DNA of 64,000 nt, taken from NCBI GenBank assembly GCA_046726375.1, contig JBKPAJ010000124.1:1-64000 (forward strand). The letters are read 5' to 3'. Each line of letters starts with the position of its first letter. Positions within the stretch are counted from its first letter, which is position 1. The notes below the pieces were generated by a model. It searched no databases and was not told the origin of the DNA. It was given only the letters and a program-made list of their open reading frames with translations. Made by a program: the position numbers and the translations under genes. Below are positions 14,763 through 24,979 of the stretch, in pieces. Source of the stretch: DASPWV01 sp046726375 (GTDB lineage Bacteria > Acidobacteriota > Vicinamibacteria > Vicinamibacterales > UBA2999).

Positions 14763-17071
14763 CAGTTCCTCAATGGTTTGCCTGTCTTGAGCGTATGCTG
14801 GATGCGCTCCAGCGTTTTCCGCTCGCCGAGCAGACTGAGAAACGCCTCGCGCTCGAGATCGAGCAGGTATTGCTCCGTCACGGTGGTGGCGTGAGGCACG
14901 TCACCGCCGGCGAAGATGTGCGCGACCTTGCGCGCGATCAAGGCGTCGTGATCTGAGGCACGTCCCGACCGCCACGCGAGATGCACACCGACGTTGAGCG
15001 CGGCGCGCAGCGATGCGCCACCCACAGGGATCGCCGTGCGCGTGGCAGGCCTGTGATAGCCCTCGCGCACGCGCTCGAGCGCATGCGCTTTCGCATCAGC
15101 GATCAGTCGCTCACGGTTCATCGTAAAGGCATCGGTCGCGCTCAAATATCCGAGCCGGACAGCGTCGGGGCCGCTGGCGGAGACTTGCGCCAACGCCACC
15201 GTTTCGAAAGCCTTTTGCACGTACGGCAACGGATCGCTCTGCGGCGTCGGCATCCGGCTCATGGCACGAACCGTCATCTCCTTGGTGCCGCCACCGGCGG
15301 GAATGAGCCCAACCCCAACTTCCACGAGACCGAGATAGGTTTCGCCCGCGGCTTGAACGCGGTCGCCATGCATAGCGATTTCGGCGCCGCCGCCGAGCGT
15401 GAGGCCCGCGGGCGCCACGACGACCGGCACATCGCTGTAGCGGAGCGCCGTCGTGGCCTGCTGAAAGGCGCGAATCATCAAATCGAGGTCCTCCCAGTTG
15501 CCCTCCTGTGCCTCGAGCAGGACGAGCATGAGGTTGGCACCCGCGGAAAAGTTGGGGGCCTCGTTGCCGACAACCAGCGCGACGCCGTTCTTTGCAGCCT
15601 CTTTCACACCGGCGTTGAGCATTTGAACGGTATCGCCACCGATCGCGTTCATCTTTGAGTGGAACTCGACGCAGAACACGCCGTCGCCGAGATCGACAAG
15701 GCTGGCGCCGCTGTTCTTTTTGACGACGCGCTGCTGCTCGCGCGCCTGCCGAAGAATCAGCAGGTCCTTCGCTTCGGGCGGCACAGGGCCCGTCCGGAAG
15801 GTGTTTTTCCCCGAGTCGAGCACCTCCTGCATGAGCGGCGGCACACCCTTGCTGAGCGCGTGGCCGCCGACGGCTTGTGCGGCCGCCAGCACTTCGCGAA
15901 CGCCAATGGCGTCGAAGAGCTCGTATGGTCCCAGTTCCCACCCGAAGCCCCACCGCATGACACGATCGACGTCGTCAATCGAGTGAGCGATGTCGGGAGT
16001 GACACGCGCTGTGTAGATCACTGTCGGCGCGAACGTTTCACGCAGGAATTCTCCGGCCTTGTCCTTCGCGCTGAAGAGCATGCGCACGCGCTCCTGCACG
16101 CTGTCAATCGACTTGGCGGCTTCAATGGAGGGAATACGCGGCGACTTGCGCTGGCGGTATTCCAGCGAGTCGAGGTCGAGTGTCCAGATTTCGCTCTCGC
16201 CCGACGCCGACTTCCGCCGCTCGTAGAAGCCGCGGCCGGCTTTCTCGCCCAGGAAACCCTTCTCCAGCATGCGCGGGAGGAACGCGGGCATTGCAAACGC
16301 CTCGCGATCCGCGTCATCGGGCAGACGTTCGCCGAGATTTCGCATCACGTGAGCGAGCACGTCGACGCCGGCAATGTCCATAGTTCTGAACGTCGCGCTG
16401 GCGGGACGACCGAGCGCTGGTCCGGTAATCGCGTCAACTTCCTCAATCGTATAGCGTCCGCTGGCGACCGCTGCGAGCGTGCGCACCACGCCGTAGAGCG
16501 CGATGTGATTGCCGATGAAGTTCGGCGTGTCCTTCGCCACCACCACGCCTTTGCCCAGGTGATGGTCCGCAAACGCCGAAATCGCTTCGACCACTGCGGG
16601 ATCGGTGTCGGTCGTCGGAATCAGCTCCAGCAGACGGAGATAGCGGGGCGGATTGAAGAAATGCGTGCCAAGCCAATGACGGCGGAATTCGGCGCTGCGG
16701 CCGTCGGCGAGAGCGCGGATGGGAATTCCCGATGTGTTCGAGCTGACAATCGAGCCGGGCCTGCGGGTGGTCTCGACGCGCGCAAGCAGTTGCTGCTTGA
16801 TGTCGAGGCGCTCGACCACCGCTTCGATGATCCAATCGGCGGTCGCGAGGTGCGCAAAGCCGTCGTCAAAACCGGCGGTGGTGACGAGCCGCGCGACATC
16901 GGGTGTGAACTGCGGATCCGGCTTCAAGCGCCGGGCCTTGTCGAGGCCTTCGCGCGCGAGCTGCGGCGTCATGTCGAGCAGCAGCGCAGGGACGCCGGCA
17001 TTGGCGCAATGCAGCGCGATTTGCGCACCCATCGTGCCGGCCCCCAGCACGGCGACCGAATTGATGATCAT
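14762..17071 (-). CDS. 3-hydroxyacyl-CoA dehydrogenase / enoyl-CoA hydratase (FadN-type)
   Basis: 769 residues. Domain order is NAD-binding 3-hydroxyacyl-CoA dehydrogenase (VAVLGAGTMGAQIALHCANA at the N-terminus, then KDTPNFIGNHI), the dehydrogenase C-terminal domains to about residue 430, and a crotonase domain from about 460 (NEAPNFSAGANLMLVLLEAQ, LTLGGGAEIAMHGD, PAGGGTKEM). This order is the reverse of E. coli FadB and matches B. subtilis FadN/YusL. It performs steps two and three of beta-oxidation. The start overlaps the TetR stop by 4 nt. Confidence 0.88.
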   Translation of the reverse strand: MIINSVAVLGAGTMGAQIALHCANAGVPALLLDMTPQLAREGLDKARRLKPDPQFTPDVARLVTTAGFDDGFAHLATADWIIEAVVERLDIKQQLLARVETTRRPGSIVSSNTSGIPIRALADGRSAEFRRHWLGTHFFNPPRYLRLLELIPTTDTDPAVVEAISAFADHHLGKGVVVAKDTPNFIGNHIALYGVVRTLAAVASGRYTIEEVDAITGPALGRPASATFRTMDIAGVDVLAHVMRNLGERLPDDADREAFAMPAFLPRMLEKGFLGEKAGRGFYERRKSASGESEIWTLDLDSLEYRQRKSPRIPSIEAAKSIDSVQERVRMLFSAKDKAGEFLRETFAPTVIYTARVTPDIAHSIDDVDRVMRWGFGWELGPYELFDAIGVREVLAAAQAVGGHALSKGVPPLMQEVLDSGKNTFRTGPVPPEAKDLLILRQAREQQRVVKKNSGASLVDLGDGVFCVEFHSKMNAIGGDTVQMLNAGVKEAAKNGVALVVGNEAPNFSAGANLMLVLLEAQEGNWEDLDLMIRAFQQATTALRYSDVPVVVAPAGLTLGGGAEIAMHGDRVQAAGETYLGLVEVGVGLIPAGGGTKEMTVRAMSRMPTPQSDPLPYVQKAFETVALAQVSASGPDAVRLGYLSATDAFTMNRERLIADAKAHALERVREGYHRPATRTAIPVGGASLRAALNVGVHLAWRSGRASDHDALIARKVAHIFAGGDVPHATTVTEQYLLDLEREAFLSLLGERKTLERIQHTLKTGKPLRN

Positions 17072-17703
17072 GCGCGCCTCTTGGCGATGACGCCATTGAC
17101 GAAGAGATCGATCACGGCGTCCGCCTCCGCGGCCAGAGAATAGCGCCGGCGGCTGAGAATCCAGTTCGTGGCCATCTCGTCCAGGGCGCCGAAAAAGATC
17201 TTCGCCGCCGTGGTGGGGTTGAGATCGGCCCGAAACGTGCCGGCTTTCTGTCCGTCAACAACCGTTTCGCGAATGAGGCCGATGTAGTCGCGTAAATACG
17301 TGGAAGAGAATCGCTCCATGAACTTCGTCGATTGCCGCAGTTCGACCTGAAACACGATGGCTAATTCGCGATCACGTCCCAGTCGATCGAGATGGAGGCG
17401 GGCAATGCGCTCGAGACGCTGGCGCGGATCGGTCACGCCGCTCAACGCCGCACGGCCTTCGCCGATCGCCTCTCGCATGGTGCGGTCGAAGATCGAGACC
17501 AGCAGGTCGTCTTTGCTGCGGAAGTACAGATAGACAGTCCCGGCGGCGACACCCGCAGCCCGCGCGACGTCGGCAACCTGCGACTGAAAGAATCCATGGC
17601 GCGCGAACACATCGGTGGCCGCGCGCAGAATTGCGTCGCGTTTGTCGGGCGCGGGTTGAGGCGCGCGAGCGGTGGTGACCCGGCGCGAAGCGGAAACAGG
17701 CAT
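17068..17703 (-). CDS. TetR-family regulator of the fatty-acid operon
   Basis: 211 residues from ATG 17703. An in-frame ATG at 17730 lies inside the operator and upstream of the predicted transcription start, so it is rejected. The N-terminal helix-turn-helix reads QSQVADVARAAGVAAGTVYL followed by YFRSKDDLLVSIFD. The C-terminal domain resembles fatty-acyl-CoA-responsive regulators such as FadR of Bacillus (TetR type). A palindromic operator sits 13 bp upstream. It is the first gene of the beta-oxidation operon and likely represses it until acyl-CoA binds (inference). Confidence 0.85.
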   Translation of the reverse strand: MPVSASRRVTTARAPQPAPDKRDAILRAATDVFARHGFFQSQVADVARAAGVAAGTVYLYFRSKDDLLVSIFDRTMREAIGEGRAALSGVTDPRQRLERIARLHLDRLGRDRELAIVFQVELRQSTKFMERFSSTYLRDYIGLIRETVVDGQKAGTFRADLNPTTAAKIFFGALDEMATNWILSRRRYSLAAEADAVIDLFVNGVIAKRRA

Positions 17704-17715
17704 CGTCGGCGCTAC

Positions 17716-17733
17716 TGAATGAATGTTCATTCA
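17716..17733 (-). promoter_or_regulatory. Palindromic TetR operator
   Basis: tgaatgaa (17716-17723) and ttcattca (17726-17733) form a perfect 8-bp inverted repeat with a 2-bp centre. It resembles the TGAA(T/C)GAA..TTC(A/G)TTCA sites of fatty-acid regulators (FadR/PsrA type). It begins at the last base of the -10 box and covers the expected start point, the typical position for a repressor. Confidence 0.75.
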
Positions 17734-17761
17734 TTTTCCGCCGCTGGCGACGCTATGTCAA
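17733..17761 (-). promoter_or_regulatory. Promoter of the tetR-fad operon
   Basis: On the minus strand TTGACA (17761-17756) is followed after exactly 17 bp by GAAAAT (17738-17733), a 4/6 match to TATAAT. The transcription start would fall near 17726, inside the operator. The promoter sits right behind the stop of the GDSL gene at 17771. Confidence 0.7.
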
Positions 17762-17770
17762 CCGACGGGT

Positions 17771-18781
17771 TCAGCGCTCTTCGAGGTTGAGCCGGATCGT
17801 CTGGGAGACGAGCTCAGCCATGCGCTCGTAGCCGGCCTCCGTCGGATGCAGTCCGTCGAGGCCGATATAGCGCGTGACGTCGCCGACCATGCCCGCGTAA
17901 AAGTCGACGAGCAACGCCCCCTCCGTCGCTGCAATCACGCGCAGCCGGTCGTTATAGCTCGTGATGTACTGCGTCGAAACGGCGCGAAATCCGGGGCGTG
18001 ACGGGGGTTCGGTGGCGACCATCACTCGGGCCCCCCGTCCGCGCGCCTCGCGCACCATGGCCGTCATGGCGTTCGCCGCCGCCGAGACACCAAGATCGGC
18101 TTGCGTGCTGACATCGTTGATCCCCTCGAGCAGAATGACGACTTCAGGTCTCGTGGATGTGAGTACACCCGGCAGCCGTTTGGCGCCGTTCTGTGCGGTT
18201 TCACCCGATAGGCCTGCGTTGGTGACCTGAATCGCCTGCGCCTGAGTCGTGTAGCGGTTGCGCAGCAAGGTCGCCAATTGTGTCGGATAGGACGCGGCCG
18301 GCATCACGCTCAGCGGGAGATACACCTCTCCCTGCCGTGACGCAATGGTCGCCGGAACGGTCACTTCGCCGGCTGTCCTGCTGTCGCCGAAGGCGAGGAA
18401 TTTCGTGCTCGTCAGTATGGGCGGAAGGGCGTTGACGATGACGCTGAATTGGCAGGAGGCTGACTGCCCCGTGGAGTCGACGGCAGTGCACAGGATGCTG
18501 GTTTGTCCGACGCCAAACAGCGATCCGGACTGCCGTGTGCAGCTGACTTGAATGGGATTGACGCCGCCGGTGACCGCCGGCGTTGCAAATGACACCGCCA
18601 CCGTCGATCCCTCGCGCGCGCTCGTCGTCAAATTGCCGGGGCACGTGATCGCAAGCGAAGGCGTCGGCGGCGGAGTGACCGGTGGCGTGGGGCGCGTCGG
18701 AGATCCACTGCAGCCCGCCAAGAACGCGGCGACGAAGGCGATTGACGGAAGGCGATGATATTTCACTAGCAAGTGGAACAT
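17771..18781 (-). CDS. Secreted SGNH/GDSL-type hydrolase lipoprotein
   Basis: 336 residues. A signal peptide with a lipobox (FLAGC) is followed by a proline-rich linker (residues about 28-42) and an HYR-like beta domain (about 43-118). The SGNH hydrolase domain has the block I Ser in FLAFGDSRTAGE, block III GIND (LLEGINDVST) and block V GLHPTEAGY. It is probably a lipid-anchored esterase acting on carbohydrate esters or lipids outside the inner membrane. The substrate is unknown. Confidence 0.8.
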   Translation of the reverse strand: MFHLLVKYHRLPSIAFVAAFLAGCSGSPTRPTPPVTPPPTPSLAITCPGNLTTSAREGSTVAVSFATPAVTGGVNPIQVSCTRQSGSLFGVGQTSILCTAVDSTGQSASCQFSVIVNALPPILTSTKFLAFGDSRTAGEVTVPATIASRQGEVYLPLSVMPAASYPTQLATLLRNRYTTQAQAIQVTNAGLSGETAQNGAKRLPGVLTSTRPEVVILLEGINDVSTQADLGVSAAANAMTAMVREARGRGARVMVATEPPSRPGFRAVSTQYITSYNDRLRVIAATEGALLVDFYAGMVGDVTRYIGLDGLHPTEAGYERMAELVSQTIRLNLEER

Positions 18782-18807
18782 TACATGCTACCAACAACCC
18801 GCGGACG

Positions 18808-19839
18808 TCAACGCGCAGGAAACGCGTAACACCCGGGTGTGACGAGCAGGCGCCCGTTGGCACTGAAAAAAAGACTCGTCGGCGCGATCGTTCCAGCTGC
18901 ACGAAATTGCACGGTTCGAATCTTTTCGCCGGACGAATCGAACACGTAGGTGAACGGAATCAGAAACGACACCCACAGATTGCCGTTGCGATCAGCCGCT
19001 GCCGTGCGAACCGTCGGCACAACCAGCGGCAGCTCCTTCCCCTCAACGGTCCGCCGCGGCCAGCTCTCCGGCATCTGCTCGATCACCGGATCGAGCTCGC
19101 GCCCTTGAATCACGCGTTGGAATATCAGCGCCCCCTTCTGGTCGTAGCGTTGAAACGCAGGAGTGCCGGCAAAGAACACGAAAAAGTAGCCGCCATCTGC
19201 AAGCGGAACCGGAATCCCGGCGTTCAAGGCGAGGTGCAGTTCTCGATCGGACTCATGGCCGGTGCGGCGTAAGCGACCGATGCTGCGCACGGGCGTGCCG
19301 GCGAGGCCGTACTCCGTGATGAGCGCGCCAGTCTCGGGTTGGTTCAAGGCGATCAACTTGCCCAGAAAAGCGAGCGTCCCGACACCGTTGAGCGAAATGC
19401 CGCCCACCGACACGCGCGGTTGGGCGCGGCCGGGGAGCGTGAATCCCGAAAACCACGTCCCCGCAAAATCGAACACCTGCAGCCGCTCGCGTCCGTTCGG
19501 CGCATCGGCGACGACGAAGTCGCCGTTCGGCGCGAGCCCGAACGCGGTGGGTTCGATCACGCGCCCCGTCTCGCCGCCGATCGTGACGACGGTGCGCGTC
19601 CCGTTTGCGTCGGGATCGACACTGTGAACCGAATGACCGCGGCGATCGAAGATGTAATACACACCTCCCGCGGTTTGTTGAAACGCGAGCGGCTCGCGAT
19701 ATTGGCCGCAGATTTCGGGCGGAAGGCCGCCGGACGCGTTGATAGTGTCGACGCCTCCGGGTGAAGGTGTCTGAACGAAGAACGAAGCTGGAAGAACGAA
19801 GAACGAAGACCGAAGAACGAAGGACAAGAACGCGCGCAT
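18808..19839 (-). CDS. Secreted NHL/6-bladed beta-propeller-like protein
   Basis: 343 residues from the ATG at 19839. The frame is open upstream, but that stretch overlaps the E1 gene. Repeated strands such as VYYIFDRRGHSVHSVD, AFGLAPNGDFVVADAPNGRE and AADRNGNLWVSFLIPFTYVF suggest a propeller of NHL/SMP-30 style. There are no catalytic residues to name. The hydrophobic leader (MRAFLSFVLRSSFFVLPASF) is encoded by the heptamer array at 19773-19828, an unusual origin for a signal peptide. It lies between the E1 and GDSL genes on the same strand. Confidence 0.6.
   Translation of the reverse strand: MRAFLSFVLRSSFFVLPASFFVQTPSPGGVDTINASGGLPPEICGQYREPLAFQQTAGGVYYIFDRRGHSVHSVDPDANGTRTVVTIGGETGRVIEPTAFGLAPNGDFVVADAPNGRERLQVFDFAGTWFSGFTLPGRAQPRVSVGGISLNGVGTLAFLGKLIALNQPETGALITEYGLAGTPVRSIGRLRRTGHESDRELHLALNAGIPVPLADGGYFFVFFAGTPAFQRYDQKGALIFQRVIQGRELDPVIEQMPESWPRRTVEGKELPLVVPTVRTAAADRNGNLWVSFLIPFTYVFDSSGEKIRTVQFRAAGTIAPTSLFFSANGRLLVTPGCYAFPAR
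19773..19828. repeat. GAACGAA heptamer array inside a coding start
   Basis: Units gaacgaa at 19773, 19780, 19794, 19801 and 19815, with gaccgaa at 19808, are mostly in 7-bp phase; one 7-bp step at 19787 carries a diverged unit. On the minus strand the array encodes residues about 5-22 of the propeller protein. Confidence 0.8.
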
Positions 19840-19868
19840 CGTGCGTCGCGGACCGAAGCTGCGCGACC

Positions 19869-21992
<2,124 letters not shown>

Positions 21993-21993
21993 G

Positions 21994-22032
21994 GTGACGA
22001 AATTATACCAGCGCGACTACAATCACAGGCCT
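21994..22032. promoter_or_regulatory. Divergent, nearly leaderless promoters (E1 gene and cupin gene)
   Basis: Only 40 bp separate the two start codons. On the minus strand a perfect TATAAT (22007-22002) lies 9 nt from the E1 ATG at 21992. On the plus strand TACAAT (22018-22023) lies 9 nt from the cupin ATG at 22033, with a weak -35 (gTGACg near 21994). Both transcripts would start at or next to their start codons. Confidence 0.5.
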
Positions 22033-22413
22033 ATGGATCAGCCTCGCGTTCGACTCCATCGCTGGGACGAGATCGCTCTGGACAAGGTGACCGAGATGAT
22101 TTCGCGCAAAATTGTCACCGGCGAGCGCGAAATGGTCGCGCAAATTTATCTCAAGCGCGGCGCCCTGGTGCCGATGCACAAGCACGAGAGCGAACAAATG
22201 ACGTACATCCTTCAGGGCGCGCTCAAGTTCCTGATCGATGGCGAAGAGATAACAGTGCGCGAAGGCGAAGTGCTGCACATTCCGTCGTGGGTGCCGCATC
22301 AGGCCGAGGCGCTCGAGGACACGTTCGAGATCGATATCTTCAGTCCGATTCGCCAGGACTGGCTCGACGGCACCGACTCGTACTTCCACGAAAAAACGAA
22401 GGTCGACGGCTAG
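22033..22413 (+). CDS. Single-domain cupin protein
   Basis: 126 residues from the ATG at 22033. Cupin motif 1 is PMHKHESEQMTYILQGALKF (two His and a Glu as metal ligands) and motif 2 is LHIPSWVPHQAEAL (third His). Small cupins of this type bind a metal and act as isomerases, dioxygenases or ligand sensors. The role here is unknown. It is followed after 3 nt by the LemA gene, so the two are cotranscribed, and it diverges from the E1 gene. Confidence 0.8.
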   Translation: MDQPRVRLHRWDEIALDKVTEMISRKIVTGEREMVAQIYLKRGALVPMHKHESEQMTYILQGALKFLIDGEEITVREGEVLHIPSWVPHQAEALEDTFEIDIFSPIRQDWLDGTDSYFHEKTKVDG

Positions 22414-22416
22414 TCG

Positions 22417-22980
22417 ATGTCCGTCATCGTCACGTTTATCGTCGTTTTCCTGATCGTCTTCTGGTTCGTCGGCATCTATAAGCGCTTGATCGCGACACGC
22501 AACCAGGTGGTGAACGGATGGCGGCAGATAGACGTGCAGCTCAAACGCCGCCACGATCTCATCCCGAATCTGATGAACACGGTGAGCGGCGCGATGGAAT
22601 TCGAGCGCGGCACGCTCGAAGCGGTGGTCGAAGCACGCAATCGCGCCGTCGCCGCCACGGGACCTGCGGACTCCGCGCGCGAAGAGGGTGAGTTGAGCCA
22701 GGCACTCGGCCGGTTGTTTGCGCTGGCGGAGAGCTATCCGCCGCTTACCGCCAACCAGAATGTGCGTGCGCTGCAGGAAGAACTCGCCGAAACAGAAAAC
22801 AAGATCGGCATCGCGCGGCAGTTTTACAACGACATCGCGACGAGGTTCAACACGGCGATCCAGGTCGTCCCCAACAACTTCATTGCGGGATTCGGCAATT
22901 TCAGACCCGCTGAACGGTTCGAGATCAAGGATGACGCCGAACGCGCTGTGCCAACCGTCGATCTCTCGATGAAGAAGTAG
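22417..22980 (+). CDS. LemA family protein
   Basis: 187 residues. One N-terminal membrane helix (VIVTFIVVFLIVFWFVGIYK) is followed by the LemA domain: NQVVNGWRQIDVQLKRRHDL and IPNLMNTVSGAMEFERGTLE, a four-helix coiled coil ending in FNTAIQVVPNNFIAGFGNFR with PAERFEI. The topology is N-terminus out with a soluble helical bundle. The function of LemA is not settled (envelope or phospholipid-related). The C-terminus VDLSMKK is typical. Confidence 0.88.
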   Translation: MSVIVTFIVVFLIVFWFVGIYKRLIATRNQVVNGWRQIDVQLKRRHDLIPNLMNTVSGAMEFERGTLEAVVEARNRAVAATGPADSAREEGELSQALGRLFALAESYPPLTANQNVRALQEELAETENKIGIARQFYNDIATRFNTAIQVVPNNFIAGFGNFRPAERFEIKDDAERAVPTVDLSMKK

Positions 22981-23022
22981 CGAACTCTTGGTCTCACCTG
23001 GCGCGGACGTTTAGGTTCCCGA

Positions 23023-23790
23023 TCAATGAATGTGTTTCTTCCAGTCTGACTTCCAGCTGTCGTCGTCATCGCGACGGCCGCCAGAGTAGACGTCGAAGCG
23101 GCCGCGGGCGCGATTCATCTTCCACCGCAGCCAGCGGTATTTCAGCTCGTCGAATGGACGGCCGCGCAAGGCTTTCAAGTAGACGTACCCGACCACCAAT
23201 CCGCCAAGGTGCGCGGTGTGAGCGATCCCGCTGCCGGCGGCGCCGATTGAGGAGAGGAACGTGATCGCACCGATAATCATCACGAAATAGCGCGCGGGAA
23301 TCGGGAAGACGAAGTAGAGATAAATCGGTCGATGAGGAAAGTAGAGAGCGTAGGCGAGCAGCACACCGTAGATCGCGCCAGACGCGCCGATCGTGGTTGT
23401 GTAATACATCTCATCCGAAAACGGTAAGGGGCTGATCGCCCAGAGCAGCGTGCTCAAGCCCGCGCCGATGCCGCACACGAAGTAGAACTTCGTAAAGAAG
23501 CGCGTCCCCCACATGCGTTCGAGCTCGGTGCCGAACATCCACAGCGCCAACATGTTGAAGAGCAAGTGGCCGATGCCGCCATGGAGAAACATGTAGCTGA
23601 CCGGCTGCCACACCGCGAGCTGCTCGAGCACCGCCGCCGGCCTGAGTCCAAACGCGCGGATGATGTCGGGCACCACGAGCGACGCAAGGAACATGACGAC
23701 GTTGGTGATGATCAGCAGCTTGATGACCGGAGGGAGCGGTCCCGGTCCAAATGAATAGCTGACGTCGGTAGATCTCGGATAGCGCGCCAT
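23023..23790 (-). CDS. Rhomboid-family intramembrane serine protease
   Basis: 255 residues from the ATG at 23790. Six or so membrane helices. The catalytic Ser is in TIGASGAIYGVLLAYALYF (GxSG) and the His in GIAHTAHLGGLVVGYVYLKA. The loop 1 WR-like element and the HGGIGHLLFNMLALWMFG segment (helix 2, H/N residues) match bacterial GlpG-like proteases. The C-terminal 40 residues are basic and cytoplasmic. It cleaves transmembrane substrates in the inner membrane, and its target is unknown. It is convergent with lemA. Confidence 0.88.
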   Translation of the reverse strand: MARYPRSTDVSYSFGPGPLPPVIKLLIITNVVMFLASLVVPDIIRAFGLRPAAVLEQLAVWQPVSYMFLHGGIGHLLFNMLALWMFGTELERMWGTRFFTKFYFVCGIGAGLSTLLWAISPLPFSDEMYYTTTIGASGAIYGVLLAYALYFPHRPIYLYFVFPIPARYFVMIIGAITFLSSIGAAGSGIAHTAHLGGLVVGYVYLKALRGRPFDELKYRWLRWKMNRARGRFDVYSGGRRDDDDSWKSDWKKHIH

Positions 23791-23806
23791 CGATACAGTC
23801 AGCCTA

Positions 23807-24979
23807 CTACACCGCTTGGATCGTGCGAACCCTCGAACCGCCGGCTTTTGCAGGGAGCGGCGCCGCTGCGAGCGCCGCGAGCAGCGGAATGACCGACGTG
23901 ACGAGCAGGGCAAATTCCAGGCCCATCACATCACCAAGAAATCCGACGGCAGGCGCCAGCAACGCGCCTGAGCCCCAGCCAAAGCCCATCATCAGCGACG
24001 AAACGGTCGCCGCGCTGACCGGGGCGAGCTGCTGACCAAAGGTCACGTTCACCGGCAATGTGGATTGCAACGCAAACGCGCCAGCCGACACCAGAACGGC
24101 AAACCACCAGCCGGTCGTCCAGTGAGCTGCCACAAAGAACGGCACCGATGCGACGAGCGACCCGATGATCACGCGACGAGGTCCGTACCGGTCCGCCAGG
24201 GGGCCGCCGAGAAAACCGCCGACGCCGCTCAAGAACAGATACATGGTCACAGCCGCGCTTGCTTCCCCAACGCCCATGCCTTGGCGCGTGAGCAACACAG
24301 GGAGGAACGTCGAAAGGCTTTGCGAAGTGACGGTGCGCAACACGACGACGGAGTAGAGCAGTCCGAGCGGGCGGGCGTACGGTTTCAGCTCGGACCATCC
24401 TCGGGACGCTCCCGAAGCCGCAACCGGGACATCCCGCATCAGCCTCGATGTGTAAGCCAGCGCGGCCAGTCCCGGCAACGCAATCAGCCACGACCATTCG
24501 GCGCCCAGCGCGGCCACGGCGGGGACGAACACCAGCGGCGCCATCGACATGCCGATCGAACCGGCGGTGATATGCAGCGACATCGCAAAGCCTTTGCGAT
24601 AGTCGGACACCGCGTTGACGAGCGCCGCGGCAGGAGGATGAAAGGCCGCACCGCCGAGGCCGCCGATCACCAGAATCGCCGTCAGCGCCAGCGTCGAGGT
24701 GGCGCTGCCGGTCGCGCTGAGCACGATGACGGCGAGCAGCGGTCCGCCAATCAAGAGCACCCGCGGACGCCAGCGATCGGCAAGGGTTCCGAAGCCGAGT
24801 TGAGCGACTGAATTGGCCATCTGGTAGCACATGGCCAACGTTCCGACCATCTTCAGCGAAAGGCCGAGCCGCGGGATCAGCAGCGGCAGCAGCGGTGCGT
24901 ACAGATTGCCGTAGGCGTCCACGATGAAATGCGTCGAGGCCGCAGCGAGGATGGCGGGATGGAGTCCGAGACCTTTCAA
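23807..24979 (-). CDS. MFS transporter (fosmidomycin-resistance Fsr-like)
   Basis: 390 residues with 12 predicted helices. The N-terminus reads ILAAASTHFIVDAYGNLYAP and LLPLLIPRLGLSLKMVG, with the THF.vD signature of Fsr-like exporters. Motif A is present as GFGTLADRWRPR, and again as GGPLADRYGPRR between helices 8 and 9. The transported drug or metabolite is unknown. Its ATG overlaps the murJ stop by 4 nt, so it is cotranscribed with murJ. Confidence 0.8.
   Translation of the reverse strand: MKGLGLHPAILAAASTHFIVDAYGNLYAPLLPLLIPRLGLSLKMVGTLAMCYQMANSVAQLGFGTLADRWRPRVLLIGGPLLAVIVLSATGSATSTLALTAILVIGGLGGAAFHPPAAALVNAVSDYRKGFAMSLHITAGSIGMSMAPLVFVPAVAALGAEWSWLIALPGLAALAYTSRLMRDVPVAASGASRGWSELKPYARPLGLLYSVVVLRTVTSQSLSTFLPVLLTRQGMGVGEASAAVTMYLFLSGVGGFLGGPLADRYGPRRVIIGSLVASVPFFVAAHWTTGWWFAVLVSAGAFALQSTLPVNVTFGQQLAPVSAATVSSLMMGFGWGSGALLAPAVGFLGDVMGLEFALLVTSVIPLLAALAAAPLPAKAGGSRVRTIQAV

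Noticed and set aside
17703..17730. Start of the TetR gene at ATG 17730
   Set aside because: That codon lies inside the palindromic operator and upstream of the predicted transcription start; ATG 17703 gives a normal TetR N-terminus.
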